Shown here: positions 25,896 through 36,401 of the stretch, in pieces
How the letters are laid out: each line of letters begins with the position of its first letter
How positions within the stretch are numbered: the stretch's first letter is position 1
Source of the DNA: Propionibacteriaceae bacterium
GTDB lineage: Bacteria > Actinomycetota > Actinomycetes > Propionibacteriales > Propionibacteriaceae
Reading direction: 5' to 3'
DNA: 64,000 bases
Assembly (NCBI GenBank): GCA_030532575.1
Contig: JAUNKV010000001.1
Span: 248,001-312,000 of the forward strand
The notes under the pieces: generated by a model
Database searches by the model: none
The model's input: the letters and a program-made list of their open reading frames with translations, nothing else
What the model was told of the DNA's origin: nothing
Translations under genes and position numbers: made by a program

Positions 25896-27263
25896 TCACC
25901 TCTTGAGGAAGAAGGACGGGTCACCGGCGAGGTCGGTGAGCTTGCCATTGCGCCACAGCCCGATGTCCTCGAGCCAGGCCTCGAACTCCGGCAGGGGACG
26001 CAGCCCGAGCGCCTGTCGCAACGCCGGGGCGTCGTGGTAGCTCGTGGACTGGTAGGACAGCATCGCGTCATCGCCCTGGGGCACACCCATGATGAAGCTG
26101 CCCCCGGCTGCTGCGAACAGCACTGCCAGGTTCTCCAGATCGTTCTGGGTGGCCTTGGCGTGGTTGGTGTAGCAGACGTCACAGCCCATCGAGATGCCGG
26201 TGAGCTTGCCCATGAAGTGGTCCTCCAGACCGGCGCGCGTGATCTGCGTGGCGTCGTAGAGGTACTCGGGCCCGATGAAGCCGACCACGGTGTTGACCTG
26301 GTAGGGGTCCCAACGCTTGGCCATCGAGTAGATCCGGGCCTCCAGGCAGAGCTGGTCGGCACCGTTGTGGGCATCGGCCGACAGGGCCGATCCCTGGCCG
26401 GTCTCGAAGTACATGTAGTTGGGCCCCTCGGTCCAGCAGTACTTCTTCGCCATCTCGTAGGCCTCGTCCATCAGACCGACGCTGACGCCGAAGCTCTCCA
26501 TCGCCTTCTGCGAACCGGCGAGGCTCTGGAACAGCAGACCCACCGGGGCACCGCGCTTCATGCACTCCATCTGCGTGGTGACGTGGGCCAGCACGCAGTT
26601 CTGGGTCGGGATCTCCCAACGGTCGATGATCTCCTTGGTCATCTCCAGCAGGCGGCTGACGCTGCTCACCGAGTCGTCGGAGGGGTTGATGCCGATCACG
26701 GAGTCACCGGAACCGTAGGACAGGCCCTCGTAGGCGGTGGCCCGGATGCCGTCAACGGAATCGGTCGGGTGGTTCGGCTGGTTGCGCGAGGCGAGCCTGC
26801 CCGGCTGACCGATGGTGTTGTTGCAGTGCTTGACCACGTGGATCTTCTTGCCGCCCAACACCAGGTCCAGGTTGCTCATCAGCTTGGTGACACCAGCCAC
26901 CATCTCACCGGTGAGCGCGTTGCTGACCCGCTTGATCATGTCACTGGTGGTGTCGTTGCTGAGGATCCACTCGCGGAACTCACCGACGGTCCAGTTCTTG
27001 ATCTCGTTGTAGACGGTCTCATTGACGGCGTCATCGATGACCCGGGTGACCTCGTCCTCGTCGTACGGGATCACCGGGTTCTCGCGCAGCGCCGAGAGCG
27101 GCACCTCGGCCAGCACCAACCGGGCTGCCACCCGCTCCGCAGAGGACCGAGCCGCGATACCGGCCTGCTGGTCCCCGGACTTCTCCTCGTTGGCCTTGGC
27201 GAGCAGTTCCTTGAGGTCCTTGAACTCGTAGGTCTCACCGAACAGTTTGGTGCGCAACAACAT
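25896..27263 (-). CDS. eutB: Ethanolamine ammonia-lyase large subunit
   Basis: Catalytic TIM-barrel subunit. At 455 residues it matches the family length. Signatures include MLLRTKLFGETYEFKDLK at the N-terminus, KHCNNTIGQPGRLASRNQPNH, GLSYGSGDSVIGINPSDDS and FETGQGSALSADAHNGADQ. ATG 27263 has GGAGGT 7-8 bases upstream. It is followed directly by eutC, consistent with 1:1 subunit synthesis. Confidence 0.98.
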   Translation of the reverse strand: MLLRTKLFGETYEFKDLKELLAKANEEKSGDQQAGIAARSSAERVAARLVLAEVPLSALRENPVIPYDEDEVTRVIDDAVNETVYNEIKNWTVGEFREWILSNDTTSDMIKRVSNALTGEMVAGVTKLMSNLDLVLGGKKIHVVKHCNNTIGQPGRLASRNQPNHPTDSVDGIRATAYEGLSYGSGDSVIGINPSDDSVSSVSRLLEMTKEIIDRWEIPTQNCVLAHVTTQMECMKRGAPVGLLFQSLAGSQKAMESFGVSVGLMDEAYEMAKKYCWTEGPNYMYFETGQGSALSADAHNGADQLCLEARIYSMAKRWDPYQVNTVVGFIGPEYLYDATQITRAGLEDHFMGKLTGISMGCDVCYTNHAKATQNDLENLAVLFAAAGGSFIMGVPQGDDAMLSYQSTSYHDAPALRQALGLRPLPEFEAWLEDIGLWRNGKLTDLAGDPSFFLKR

Positions 27264-27312
27264 CAGGCCACCTCCTCGATCTCAGCTTGCATGGTGTTCC
27301 TTCCTTCGATCC

Positions 27313-28779
27313 TCACTGGTAGAAGACAAGAGTCTTGACTGACACGGGTACGACACGACCGTCGAACAACGGCTCACCGATGTCGATGAAGTCGCCTTCG
27401 CCCAATCCGATCTGGTCCACGACGATGACCGGACGTGCGGGGGCCTTGGACTTGATGGTCTGCCCCAGCACCTGGGCGTAGTCCTGTTCGGTGACGAGCA
27501 CCAGGGGTTTGTCATCCGGCAGGTAGTCCTCGGCGAAGGCCACGAGTCCTGCCGCCAGGTCGGTGACCTGGGGGTAGACCATGAGCGCCGGCAGGTCGAG
27601 GGCGATCACGAAATTTCCGGGATCGCTCTCGCCCCGGTCCCAGCGCTGCACCGCCTGGGCGACGGCGCGTCGGACGGCTTCCGGATCCCGGTAGGCCGGG
27701 ACGTGCTCCAGGATTCGGGGCTCGATGACGGGCAGGTTCTTCAGCGGCAGGTGGGAACGCTCCGCCCAGATCGTGGAGCCGGACAGCGTCACCTGCTGGC
27801 TCGCGGCCCCGAGCACGGTGGCACGCAGCGTCTGGGTCGGCTGCTCCACCCGCAGCTGCTGCCAGCGGGGGTTGTTGCGCAGTGACGCGGCGAGCAGCGG
27901 GCCGACGTCGCCGTAACGGGCCACCTCCGCCAGACTGCCGCAGGGCACCTCGTCGTAGTAGGCGGCGCCCACCCCACCGGAGACGAAGTAGGCCGCGACG
28001 GGACCGTCCACGGCCAGCGGCGGGGTCAGGGCCAGCTTCTCCCCCAGCGGGGAGGTCTTCCCCAGCACCAGATCCACCACCAGCTCGGCCATCGCATCGG
28101 TGAACTGTTTCAGCACCGACAGGGACACCGGCTCCCCGACCTTCATCGCCAGGCCCAGGTGCTCGACGATGTCTCGGCCTGCGGGCTTGAGATGGACCAG
28201 GGTTCCCTCGGCGGGATCGATGATGGCCTGCCTGCCCCCCACCATGACGGCGGCGGAGGTGACGTGCTTCCCGGCCCGGAAGATGGCAGCATTGGCCGAT
28301 CCGCCACCGATGTCCACGTTCACGATGGTGGCGTAGTGGTCGGCGGCCCAGTCCGAGGCCCCGGAGCCCCGACCCGCGATCTGGGACTCCAGGCTGGGGC
28401 CTGCGACGGTCACGACGAAGTCACCGGCCAGGTCGGACAGGCCCTGCAGGATCGCCTCGGCGTTGCGGGTGCGGGCGGTCTCGCCGGTGATGATGACGGC
28501 CCCGGTCTCCACCTGGGAGGAGTCGATGCCGGCCTGGGCGTACTCGTCGTGGATCATCTTCACCAGCGCGGTGACATTGATCTCGTCGGGAGCGCTGAGC
28601 GGGGTCAGGTGGGGCTCGCTCTGGTAGAGCACGGTGCGCTCATCCACGTCGAGCCGGGGCACCAGCCCAGCCCGCGCCTGGTTGGACACGGTGAGCCGGG
28701 ACAGGACGAGCTGGCTCGTCGTGGTCCCGATGTCGATGCCGACGCTCAGCATCTCCCGTGTCCTGGCGGTCATCGTCAC
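27313..28779 (-). CDS. eutA: EutA reactivating factor for ethanolamine ammonia-lyase
   Basis: An actin-like ATPase that exchanges damaged cobalamin from EutBC. The 488-residue product has the ATPase opening SVGIDIGTTTSQLVLSRL, VNVDIGGGSANAAIFRAG and FVSGGVGAAYYDE, typical of EutA. GTG 28779 overlaps the eutN stop (GTGA); ATG 28773 two codons later has better spacing (8 bases) from AGGAAG and may be the true start. Confidence 0.95.
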   Translation of the reverse strand: MTMTARTREMLSVGIDIGTTTSQLVLSRLTVSNQARAGLVPRLDVDERTVLYQSEPHLTPLSAPDEINVTALVKMIHDEYAQAGIDSSQVETGAVIITGETARTRNAEAILQGLSDLAGDFVVTVAGPSLESQIAGRGSGASDWAADHYATIVNVDIGGGSANAAIFRAGKHVTSAAVMVGGRQAIIDPAEGTLVHLKPAGRDIVEHLGLAMKVGEPVSLSVLKQFTDAMAELVVDLVLGKTSPLGEKLALTPPLAVDGPVAAYFVSGGVGAAYYDEVPCGSLAEVARYGDVGPLLAASLRNNPRWQQLRVEQPTQTLRATVLGAASQQVTLSGSTIWAERSHLPLKNLPVIEPRILEHVPAYRDPEAVRRAVAQAVQRWDRGESDPGNFVIALDLPALMVYPQVTDLAAGLVAFAEDYLPDDKPLVLVTEQDYAQVLGQTIKSKAPARPVIVVDQIGLGEGDFIDIGEPLFDGRVVPVSVKTLVFYQ

Positions 28780-29066
28780 TGCTTCCTGAAGGTGATCTCG
28801 CCGTCCACCTCGAGGGAGTCGAGGATGGCCATCACGACGGCATCCACGGGGGCGTCACCGGTGTACTCGGTCTGACGGCTGGCGCTGCCGTTGGCCACCA
28901 GCACCAGCTCCCCCGTCCCGGCACCGACGGCATCCACCGCCGCGAAGACGTCACCGTTGGGCTCATCGGCAGGGGTGGCGGGGCGCAGCAGCAGCAGTTT
29001 GCTGCCGCGCAGGCTCTCCACCTTCGCCGTGGACACGGCCACACCGACCACTCGGGCGATCCGCAT
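28776..29066 (-). CDS. eutN: EutN/CcmL-type BMC-P pentameric vertex protein
   Basis: Caps the vertices of the microcompartment shell. 96 residues, with the BMC-P pattern MRIARVVGVAVSTAKVESLRG at the start, followed by the conserved AAVDAVGAGTGELVLVANGSAS. It starts 3 bases after the eutH stop and overlaps eutA. One BMC-P gene per locus is usual. Confidence 0.95.
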   Translation of the reverse strand: MRIARVVGVAVSTAKVESLRGSKLLLLRPATPADEPNGDVFAAVDAVGAGTGELVLVANGSASRQTEYTGDAPVDAVVMAILDSLEVDGEITFRKQ

Positions 29067-29069
29067 CGC

Positions 29070-30212
29070 TCAGGCCCCCTCGGCCTCGGCCTCGACCTCC
29101 GCGCCCTTGGCCTCGTCGGAGGCCTTGGGCAGGGAACGGCCGAACAGCAGGAGAGCCAGACCGATGGCGGCGAAACCTGCCACCAGCTTGCCGATGATGA
29201 CCGGGGCGATCATGTCGCGGGAGGATGCGGCGACGAAGCCCAGGTGATCGCCCAGCGCAAAGGCCGCGCTCACCGCGAAGGCGGCGTTGAGCACCTTGCC
29301 CCGGGGGTCCATGTTCTTCATGATCTGGAACATCGGGATGTTGTTGGCCAGAGTGGCGATCATGCCACCGGCGGCGGTGTCGTTCATCCCGAGCAGGGCA
29401 CCGACCCTGGCGAGCGGCTTGCTGGCCAGCTTGATGATGAGGTACACGGCCGGGAAGGCACCCAGCAGCATCATCGCGATGACACCGACGACCTCGATAC
29501 CCTCGGTGACCGGCGCCAGCTCCCAGCCCTCGGGCATGATCTTGACCTCGGTCATGTGCTCGAAGACGGCGATCATCAGGCCGATGCTGATGATGGCCAC
29601 CAGGATCTTGCCGAACCACTCGAAGCCCTTGGTCATGGCATTCGGGAACTTCCACAGGCCGAAGGCGATGAGCAACGCGGCGACGACGATGGGGATCAGG
29701 TTGACCAGGACCATGGCGATCGGGAAACCAGCCGCGATGCCGGAGACCAACACACCGATCGGGATGGTGCAGATGCCGGCCAGGATGCCCTTGGCCAGGT
29801 AGCCGCGGTCCTCCTTGTCGATGATGCCGAGCGCCACGGGGATGGTGAAGACGACGGTGGCGCCCATCATGGAACCCAGCACCAGGCCGGAGAGTTTCGC
29901 GGCCTGCTCCGTCTGGGCCAGCTGCTCGGCCAGTGGCCAACCACCCATGTCACAGGCCAGCAGGGTGCCAGCGAACATCGCAGGGTCAGCCCCCACCAGC
30001 GAGTACAGCGGGGTGATGACGGGATTGAGCAGCTTCGCCAGAACCGGTGCCAGCGAGATCACACCGACCATCGCCAGGGCGAGAGGCCCCATGGCGTTGA
30101 AGCCCTCCTCGAACTGCTCCCCCAGGCCGAACTTGTTCCCGATCGCGCGGTCGAGCGCGCCCAGGACCATGCAACCCATGAGGATCCAGACAATGATCTG
30201 ATTGATGTCCAC
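29070..30212 (-). CDS. eutH: Ethanolamine permease EutH
   Basis: A polytopic membrane protein of 380 residues (about 10-11 helices) of the EutH family, thought to help import ethanolamine at low concentration or low pH. Landmarks: ALDRAIGNKFGLGEQFEEGFNAMGPLAL (in two pieces), LACDMGGWPLAEQLAQ, LANNIPMFQIMKNMD and FALGDHLGFVA. The start is GTG 30212 with AAGGAAG 7 bases upstream. It is the first gene of the minus-strand eut operon; the upstream 162 bases are shared with a divergent MocR regulator. Confidence 0.95.
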   Translation of the reverse strand: MDINQIIVWILMGCMVLGALDRAIGNKFGLGEQFEEGFNAMGPLALAMVGVISLAPVLAKLLNPVITPLYSLVGADPAMFAGTLLACDMGGWPLAEQLAQTEQAAKLSGLVLGSMMGATVVFTIPVALGIIDKEDRGYLAKGILAGICTIPIGVLVSGIAAGFPIAMVLVNLIPIVVAALLIAFGLWKFPNAMTKGFEWFGKILVAIISIGLMIAVFEHMTEVKIMPEGWELAPVTEGIEVVGVIAMMLLGAFPAVYLIIKLASKPLARVGALLGMNDTAAGGMIATLANNIPMFQIMKNMDPRGKVLNAAFAVSAAFALGDHLGFVAASSRDMIAPVIIGKLVAGFAAIGLALLLFGRSLPKASDEAKGAEVEAEAEGA

Positions 30213-30315
30213 CCTGACTTCCTTCTATTGATCCGATAAGTCGGAGACTGCGCCTCTGACCTGCCATTTGTCCTTAGCTGTCGTAACCTTGGCCCAGCCT
30301 ACCCCCTTCCCCCCA

Positions 30316-30348
30316 GACCACTTTGAACAACAGCAGACGACCACCTTG
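30316..30348. promoter_or_regulatory. Direct repeats in the eutH-mocR divergent promoter
   Basis: GACCACTTTG (30316-30325) and GACCACCTTG (30339-30348) are direct repeats differing by one base and starting 23 bases apart, about two helical turns. The second is also half of a small palindrome, GACCA-CCT-TGGTC (30339-30351). MocR-type regulators commonly bind direct repeats in divergent intergenic regions, so this is a candidate operator controlling both eutH and the regulator. Whether it overlaps a promoter was not resolved. Confidence 0.5.
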
Positions 30349-30374
30349 GTCTTCAGGCCGGGTACCCTTCACCC

Positions 30375-31751
30375 ATGGTCAGGAGAGCACCGGATCTGCA
30401 CCCTCGTCTCATCATGGACCCGGAGATTCGCCCGGTCTCACAGCGCGTGGTCGCAGCGGTGCTGGCCGCCATCACCGATGGCAGTCTGCTCGACGACGAT
30501 CCCCTTCCCTCCTCCCGCAGCCTTGCCGAGGCTCACAACATCTCCCGTTCCTGCGTGGTGCAGGCCTACGAGACCCTCTCCGGGCTGGGCGTGATCCGCT
30601 CCGTCCACGGCAGCGGTACCACGGTGAGCCCGGGGGCCCGGACCTTGCTGGACCAGGGCACCCCCTGCCCCACCCCACCCCCGGCCGAGACCTCGGAACA
30701 ACAGACGACGCTCAACCTCACCGTGCCCGCCGACATGCACGAGGCGGCCCTGGACCCACGGGAGTGGAACCGGGCCTGGCGGCACGCCATCGCCCCCGAC
30801 TGCGCCGCCAGCGGAGCACAGGAACTCATCACAGCCCTCCACAAACACCTGCGTTCCTTCCGGGGCATGACCTTCACCCCCGAACAGGTGGTGCTGCGTC
30901 CCAGCATCGGCAGCGTGGTGGCCGACATCGTGCACAGCGCCGACCTCCGGGGCCAGGGCATCGTGGTCGAGGACCCCGGCTACCCCCGCATCCAGCGCCA
31001 CTTCATCGATCACGGCTGCCGGGTCAGGTGTCTGCCCGTCGATGACCAGGGACTGCGGATCGACATGCTGACCGGGACCGACCGCGTCGTCCACGTCACC
31101 CCTGCTCGGCAATGGCCCACCGGGGTCACGTTGAGCGAGCAGCGCCGCCAGGAGCTTCTCGACTGGTCGGTGCGCACCGGGGGCATCATCATCGAGAACG
31201 ACCTCGACGCGGAGTTCGTCTTCGGGCGTGCCCCAGAACCCACCCTGTTCTCGCTGGCCCCACCAGAGGCCCGCGTCCTCTACCTGGGGTCACTGTCGAA
31301 GCTGCTCAGCCCGGAGCTCGCCGTCGTCTGGCTCATCACTCCCACCGACTTCCGCCCTCGTGCCGAGGATCTGGCCCCGGTCTCGGATTTCCCGGCCCGG
31401 GCGCTGGCCCATTTCATCAGCTCCGGTGCACTCTACCGGCACCGCAACCGCGCCCTGACGCTGTGCCAGGAGCGCCGGGACGCGCTGGTCAAGCAGCTCT
31501 CCCGGACAGTTCCCGACGTGCGCCCCCTCGGAGAACCCAGCGGAACCGAGATCGTGCTGCAGCTGCCGCAGGGGGCCGACGAGCTGGCGGTCCAGATGCA
31601 CCTGGAGGCCCACGGCTACCAGGTCTCCGCCCTGGGTGACTTCACGATGCGCCACCGCAACAATGCCCTGCTGCTGCACTACGGGGTGCTGACCCCCAGC
31701 GCGGCCCGAGGTTTCGCCCAATGCCTGCGGCAGGCGCTGGGCGAAACCTGA
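30375..31751 (+). CDS. MocR-type (GntR HTH plus aminotransferase-fold) regulator
   Basis: A 458-residue PLP-dependent-type transcription factor. Residues ~15-80 are a GntR winged helix (PLPSSRSLAEAHNISRSCVVQAYETL). The rest is a class I aminotransferase fold with LYLGSLSKLLSP holding the presumptive PLP lysine (~307). Usual companion motifs are altered: the HQxPTG-type motif reads TPARQWPTG, and the Arg that often follows the lysine (PxLRLG) is missing in PELAVVW. Divergent from eutH, it is the only regulator near the eut operon. The effector could be an amine or PLP adduct (inference). Confidence 0.88.
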   Translation: MVRRAPDLHPRLIMDPEIRPVSQRVVAAVLAAITDGSLLDDDPLPSSRSLAEAHNISRSCVVQAYETLSGLGVIRSVHGSGTTVSPGARTLLDQGTPCPTPPPAETSEQQTTLNLTVPADMHEAALDPREWNRAWRHAIAPDCAASGAQELITALHKHLRSFRGMTFTPEQVVLRPSIGSVVADIVHSADLRGQGIVVEDPGYPRIQRHFIDHGCRVRCLPVDDQGLRIDMLTGTDRVVHVTPARQWPTGVTLSEQRRQELLDWSVRTGGIIIENDLDAEFVFGRAPEPTLFSLAPPEARVLYLGSLSKLLSPELAVVWLITPTDFRPRAEDLAPVSDFPARALAHFISSGALYRHRNRALTLCQERRDALVKQLSRTVPDVRPLGEPSGTEIVLQLPQGADELAVQMHLEAHGYQVSALGDFTMRHRNNALLLHYGVLTPSAARGFAQCLRQALGET

Positions 31752-31760
31752 CGAACAGGG

Positions 31761-34700
31761 TCAGCGGAACGCGGGCGGCGGCAGCACCGGCGGCTTGGCC
31801 GCGGCCTTCTTCTGCAGCCTGGCCAAGGCCTCGGCAACCGCGACATCCAGCTGCTTGTCCACCCCGCCCTCCCAGTCACCGGGGGACAGCTCGACCGGGA
31901 TGTCCGGCTCCGTGCCGTGGTTCTCCACCCCGAAGCCCTGCTTGTCCAGCGCGAAGGCGTAGCGCGGCTGAGTCACCAAGGTGCCATCGACCAGCTCGAA
32001 GCGACCATCGATGCCGATCACCCCACCCCAGGAACGCTCGCCCACCACCGGGCCCAGCTTCAGGTTCTGGGCGGCAGCCGTGACGATGTCACCGTCGGAG
32101 CCCGCGTAGGGGTTGGTGACGAAGACCACCGGGCCACGCATCCCCTGGAAGGGGTAGGCCTCGGCCTCCCCGTAGTGACGTCCCAGCTCCCAGGCCACGA
32201 CCCTGCGGCTCAGCCGCTCCAGCACCAGCCCCGAGGTGTGCCCGCCGCCGTTGTAGCGCACATCCACCACCACGGCCTCCTTGCGGCTGGCCTCGTCGAT
32301 CAAACGGTGGAACTCCGCCCAGCCCTGGGCCATCATGTTGGGCACGTGCAGGTAGCCGACCCGCCCGTTGGACTTCTTCTCCACCCGGGCGGCACGGGCG
32401 GCGACCCACTCGTGGTAGAGCAGCGGCCCCTCCGAGGCCACCGGAACGACGGCGACCCGACGCTTCATCCGACCCCGCACCAGGGTGAGCTCCACAGGTT
32501 TGCCCGCCGCCCCCACCAGTAGCGCGTTGATGTCCGGTGCCTCGGCGGTCAGGCGCCCATCCACGGCGAGGATCACATCGCCCGGCCGCGCCGCCACCCC
32601 AGCCGCACGCAGCGGGGAGCGGGCCTTCGGGTCCGAGGACTCACCGTCCAGGATGCGGGCGATGACGATCTCCCCCTTGCTGTTGCGGCGGAACTCCGCC
32701 CCCAGCCATGCGACCTTCTGCTCACCATCGGCCTCCGGCGCGATGACATAGGCGTGGGAGGTGTTGAGTTCGGCAACCGTCTCCTCCAGCACATCGACGA
32801 GATCGTCATGGGTCGCGATCTCCTCGATCAGTGGGCGGTAGGCCGCGCAGGCCGCGGCCCAGTCCACCCCGTTCATGTCCTCGCGCCAGAAGTGGTCCCG
32901 CATCAGCCGGGCGTTCTCGTCGAACATCTGCCGCCACTCGTCGCGGGGCTGTTGCGTGCGGCGCAGCCTCCCCAGATCGATGGTGACCCGTGCCTCATCG
33001 TCCTCCGGCCTGGTGTCACTGCCCTGCACCCACAAGTCATCGCCGTTGCGCACGACCAGCTGCTTGCCGTCCCCACTGACCGCGGCGTCGTCACAGGCCT
33101 CGACCAGCACCGTCATCCTGCGGCGGGTCAGATCGAAGGCCTCGACGGTGTCCTTGATCTCCGAACCCGGCAGGCGTCCGCTGCCGAGCACCCCCGAGTA
33201 GGGGTTCAGCCTGCGCCAGGCGATGCCGTTCGCAGTGGGCATCAACTGGTCGTAGCGTCCCGCGGGCACCGGCAGCGGCACCATTCGGTCCTCCGCGCCC
33301 TCGGTGTCGAAGACCAGGGCCTCAGGTTTGGTCTCCTCTCCCTCGGCTTTGTCGTGGGTGGCCCCCTTCTTGTCGGTGTCATCCCCTTCACTGATGGCCC
33401 AGCCATCCGCTGATGGTCCGAACGGGGCCGGGTCCTCGGCCCGCAGCGGGATGACATAGGGCCGCACCGTGTTGGTGAAACCGAGATCGAAGCCCAACTC
33501 GTCGTAGGTCGGGTCGATGTTGCGGCTGGACAGGAACCACAGGTACTTGCCGTCCAGGCTGAACACGGGGCTGAAGTCGTTGAACCTCCCCCGGGTGAGC
33601 ATGAAGGCCTTGTTCTCGGTGAAGTCGTGGCCGACCAGCCGTCCGACTGCGCCCTCACCCCGCAGTGCCTCCCGCCACACCAGGTAGCGGCCGTCGGGGC
33701 TGAAGGTCAGCCCGGTGGCCTCTCCCCCGGCCGAGACCCCAACCGCACGGGCCGTCCCGGCAGCCACATCCACGGCGTGGATGGTGCCGTCGTGGGAGGC
33801 GACGGCCACCTTGCTGCCGTCGCTGCTGGCCGCCAGGGCCAACACCCGACCCACTGCCCCGTGGCAGATCCGACGCGGGTCGCCGTCCCCGTCGAGCTGC
33901 ACGATCTCCAGACAGTCCTCGCCCTCGGCATCAGTGGCCCAGATGCCCTTGCCGCTGCGCCCCAGCGGGATCGCCTCTCGAATCCGCACCCCGGGCAGAT
34001 CGGACAGTGCCCTGGCCGGTCCGGCCCGATGGGTGAGGAACCAGGCCTGGCCACGCCACACCAGCAGCGAACCGTCGCCACCGTGATCCGGGGCCACACC
34101 TTCCAGCCGGTCAGTACCCGACACGCTCTGCTGATCCGGTGCTCCCAGCGCCAGCTTCACGTTGAGCCGCCGAGGCTTGGAATCCAGGTTCTGCAGCCAG
34201 TAGATCCGGCCCCGGGCGTGGTAGATCACACGCTGGCCGTCGGTGGTCGCATCCCGACAGTAGCCCTGGTCGAAGCCATGATGGGTGTGGTTGCGCAGGT
34301 CGGTGCCGTCCGGGCGCACGCTCCAGACCTGCCCTTGATCCTTGGCGCTCTTCGGTAGTTTCGCACCCAGGTCGGAGGTGAAGATGAGTCGGTCTCGCCA
34401 CCAGGTGGCTCCGGTGAGGCTCGCCTTCTCCTGCTCCAGAACCCGAGTCCAGCCCTTGCCCTCGGCGATGGAAACCCACACCCGGTTCGCCATGCCGCCC
34501 CGGTACCGTTTCCAGTGCTCCGGGCCACGGAAGTTCGGGGAGACCACAGCCACCCGGCCGTCGGGATGCACGGCCGCGCTCATCGCCGGTCCCCAGGGTT
34601 TGCGTTCGATGTCGCCGTCGAGGGAGACCGAGTACATCCAGGACAGTGCCCGCAGAGCCTCGTTGTGCATCGATGCCACCAGGACGTGGGAGTCATCGGC

Positions 34701-34979
34701 CCAGCCGGAGACCTGCATCCTCTTGGCGCTCAGCCAGGTCAGACGGCGGCGTCCTCCATCCAGGTCCAGCACCCACAGATCCTGGTTGCCGGGTTCCCCC
34801 AGCACGTAGGCGATTTTCGTGCCGTCCGGGGAGAAACGCGGGGAACGCACCGGGGTGTGCTCCGAGGTGAGTCGATGCGCCCGACCACCCGCCACCGTCG
34901 TCAGCCACAGGTCATCGTCAGCGACGAAGACGACCTGGTCACCGTGGATGTGGGGATAACGGAGATAACCGGAAGTCAT
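31761..34979 (-). CDS. Tricorn-like S41 family protease
   Basis: A large cytosolic peptidase of 1072 residues. The N-terminal two thirds hold WD/TolB-like propeller repeats (for example RSPRFSPDGTKIAYV, FSPDGRYLVWREAL and FSLDGKYLWFLSS). A PDZ domain (VILAVDGRLTAEAPD) and a C-terminal S41 peptidase domain follow, with NPYAGSDGDIV holding the likely nucleophile Ser and NTSHAYV the likely His. Archaeal tricorn degrades proteasome products. In actinobacteria the role is probably similar, and clpX-clpP2-clpP1 follows on the same strand 47 bases away. Confidence 0.92.
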   Translation of the reverse strand: MTSGYLRYPHIHGDQVVFVADDDLWLTTVAGGRAHRLTSEHTPVRSPRFSPDGTKIAYVLGEPGNQDLWVLDLDGGRRRLTWLSAKRMQVSGWADDSHVLVASMHNEALRALSWMYSVSLDGDIERKPWGPAMSAAVHPDGRVAVVSPNFRGPEHWKRYRGGMANRVWVSIAEGKGWTRVLEQEKASLTGATWWRDRLIFTSDLGAKLPKSAKDQGQVWSVRPDGTDLRNHTHHGFDQGYCRDATTDGQRVIYHARGRIYWLQNLDSKPRRLNVKLALGAPDQQSVSGTDRLEGVAPDHGGDGSLLVWRGQAWFLTHRAGPARALSDLPGVRIREAIPLGRSGKGIWATDAEGEDCLEIVQLDGDGDPRRICHGAVGRVLALAASSDGSKVAVASHDGTIHAVDVAAGTARAVGVSAGGEATGLTFSPDGRYLVWREALRGEGAVGRLVGHDFTENKAFMLTRGRFNDFSPVFSLDGKYLWFLSSRNIDPTYDELGFDLGFTNTVRPYVIPLRAEDPAPFGPSADGWAISEGDDTDKKGATHDKAEGEETKPEALVFDTEGAEDRMVPLPVPAGRYDQLMPTANGIAWRRLNPYSGVLGSGRLPGSEIKDTVEAFDLTRRRMTVLVEACDDAAVSGDGKQLVVRNGDDLWVQGSDTRPEDDEARVTIDLGRLRRTQQPRDEWRQMFDENARLMRDHFWREDMNGVDWAAACAAYRPLIEEIATHDDLVDVLEETVAELNTSHAYVIAPEADGEQKVAWLGAEFRRNSKGEIVIARILDGESSDPKARSPLRAAGVAARPGDVILAVDGRLTAEAPDINALLVGAAGKPVELTLVRGRMKRRVAVVPVASEGPLLYHEWVAARAARVEKKSNGRVGYLHVPNMMAQGWAEFHRLIDEASRKEAVVVDVRYNGGGHTSGLVLERLSRRVVAWELGRHYGEAEAYPFQGMRGPVVFVTNPYAGSDGDIVTAAAQNLKLGPVVGERSWGGVIGIDGRFELVDGTLVTQPRYAFALDKQGFGVENHGTEPDIPVELSPGDWEGGVDKQLDVAVAEALARLQKKAAAKPPVLPPPAFR

Positions 34980-35026
34980 GGCCCAAACCTACCGGAGTTC
35001 CGGCCCCCAGGAACAGCTGCGGATGC

Positions 35027-36307
<1,281 letters not shown>

Positions 36308-36350
36308 GCCGCCCGCTCCTTCCGACCGTGCTGCGGTCGCCCACCACAGT

Positions 36351-36393
36351 ACCGGTCCGGGCGGCACCTCGGGGGCACAACACCCGGACCGGT
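36351..36393 (-). terminator. Inverted repeat between clpP2 and clpX
   Basis: An 11-bp perfect inverted repeat (ACCGGTCCGGG / CCCGGACCGGT) with a 21-base spacer lies in the 94-base clpP2-clpX gap. There is no following T-tract, so it may act as a partial terminator, a processing site or an operator rather than a full terminator. Confidence 0.4.
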
Positions 36394-36401
36394 CATCGTG
36401 G

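Noticed and set aside
30213-30374. A B12 riboswitch or EutV-type antiterminator in the eutH leader
   Set aside because: The leader is only about 160 bases and I found no B12-box or paired hairpin-terminator arrangement.
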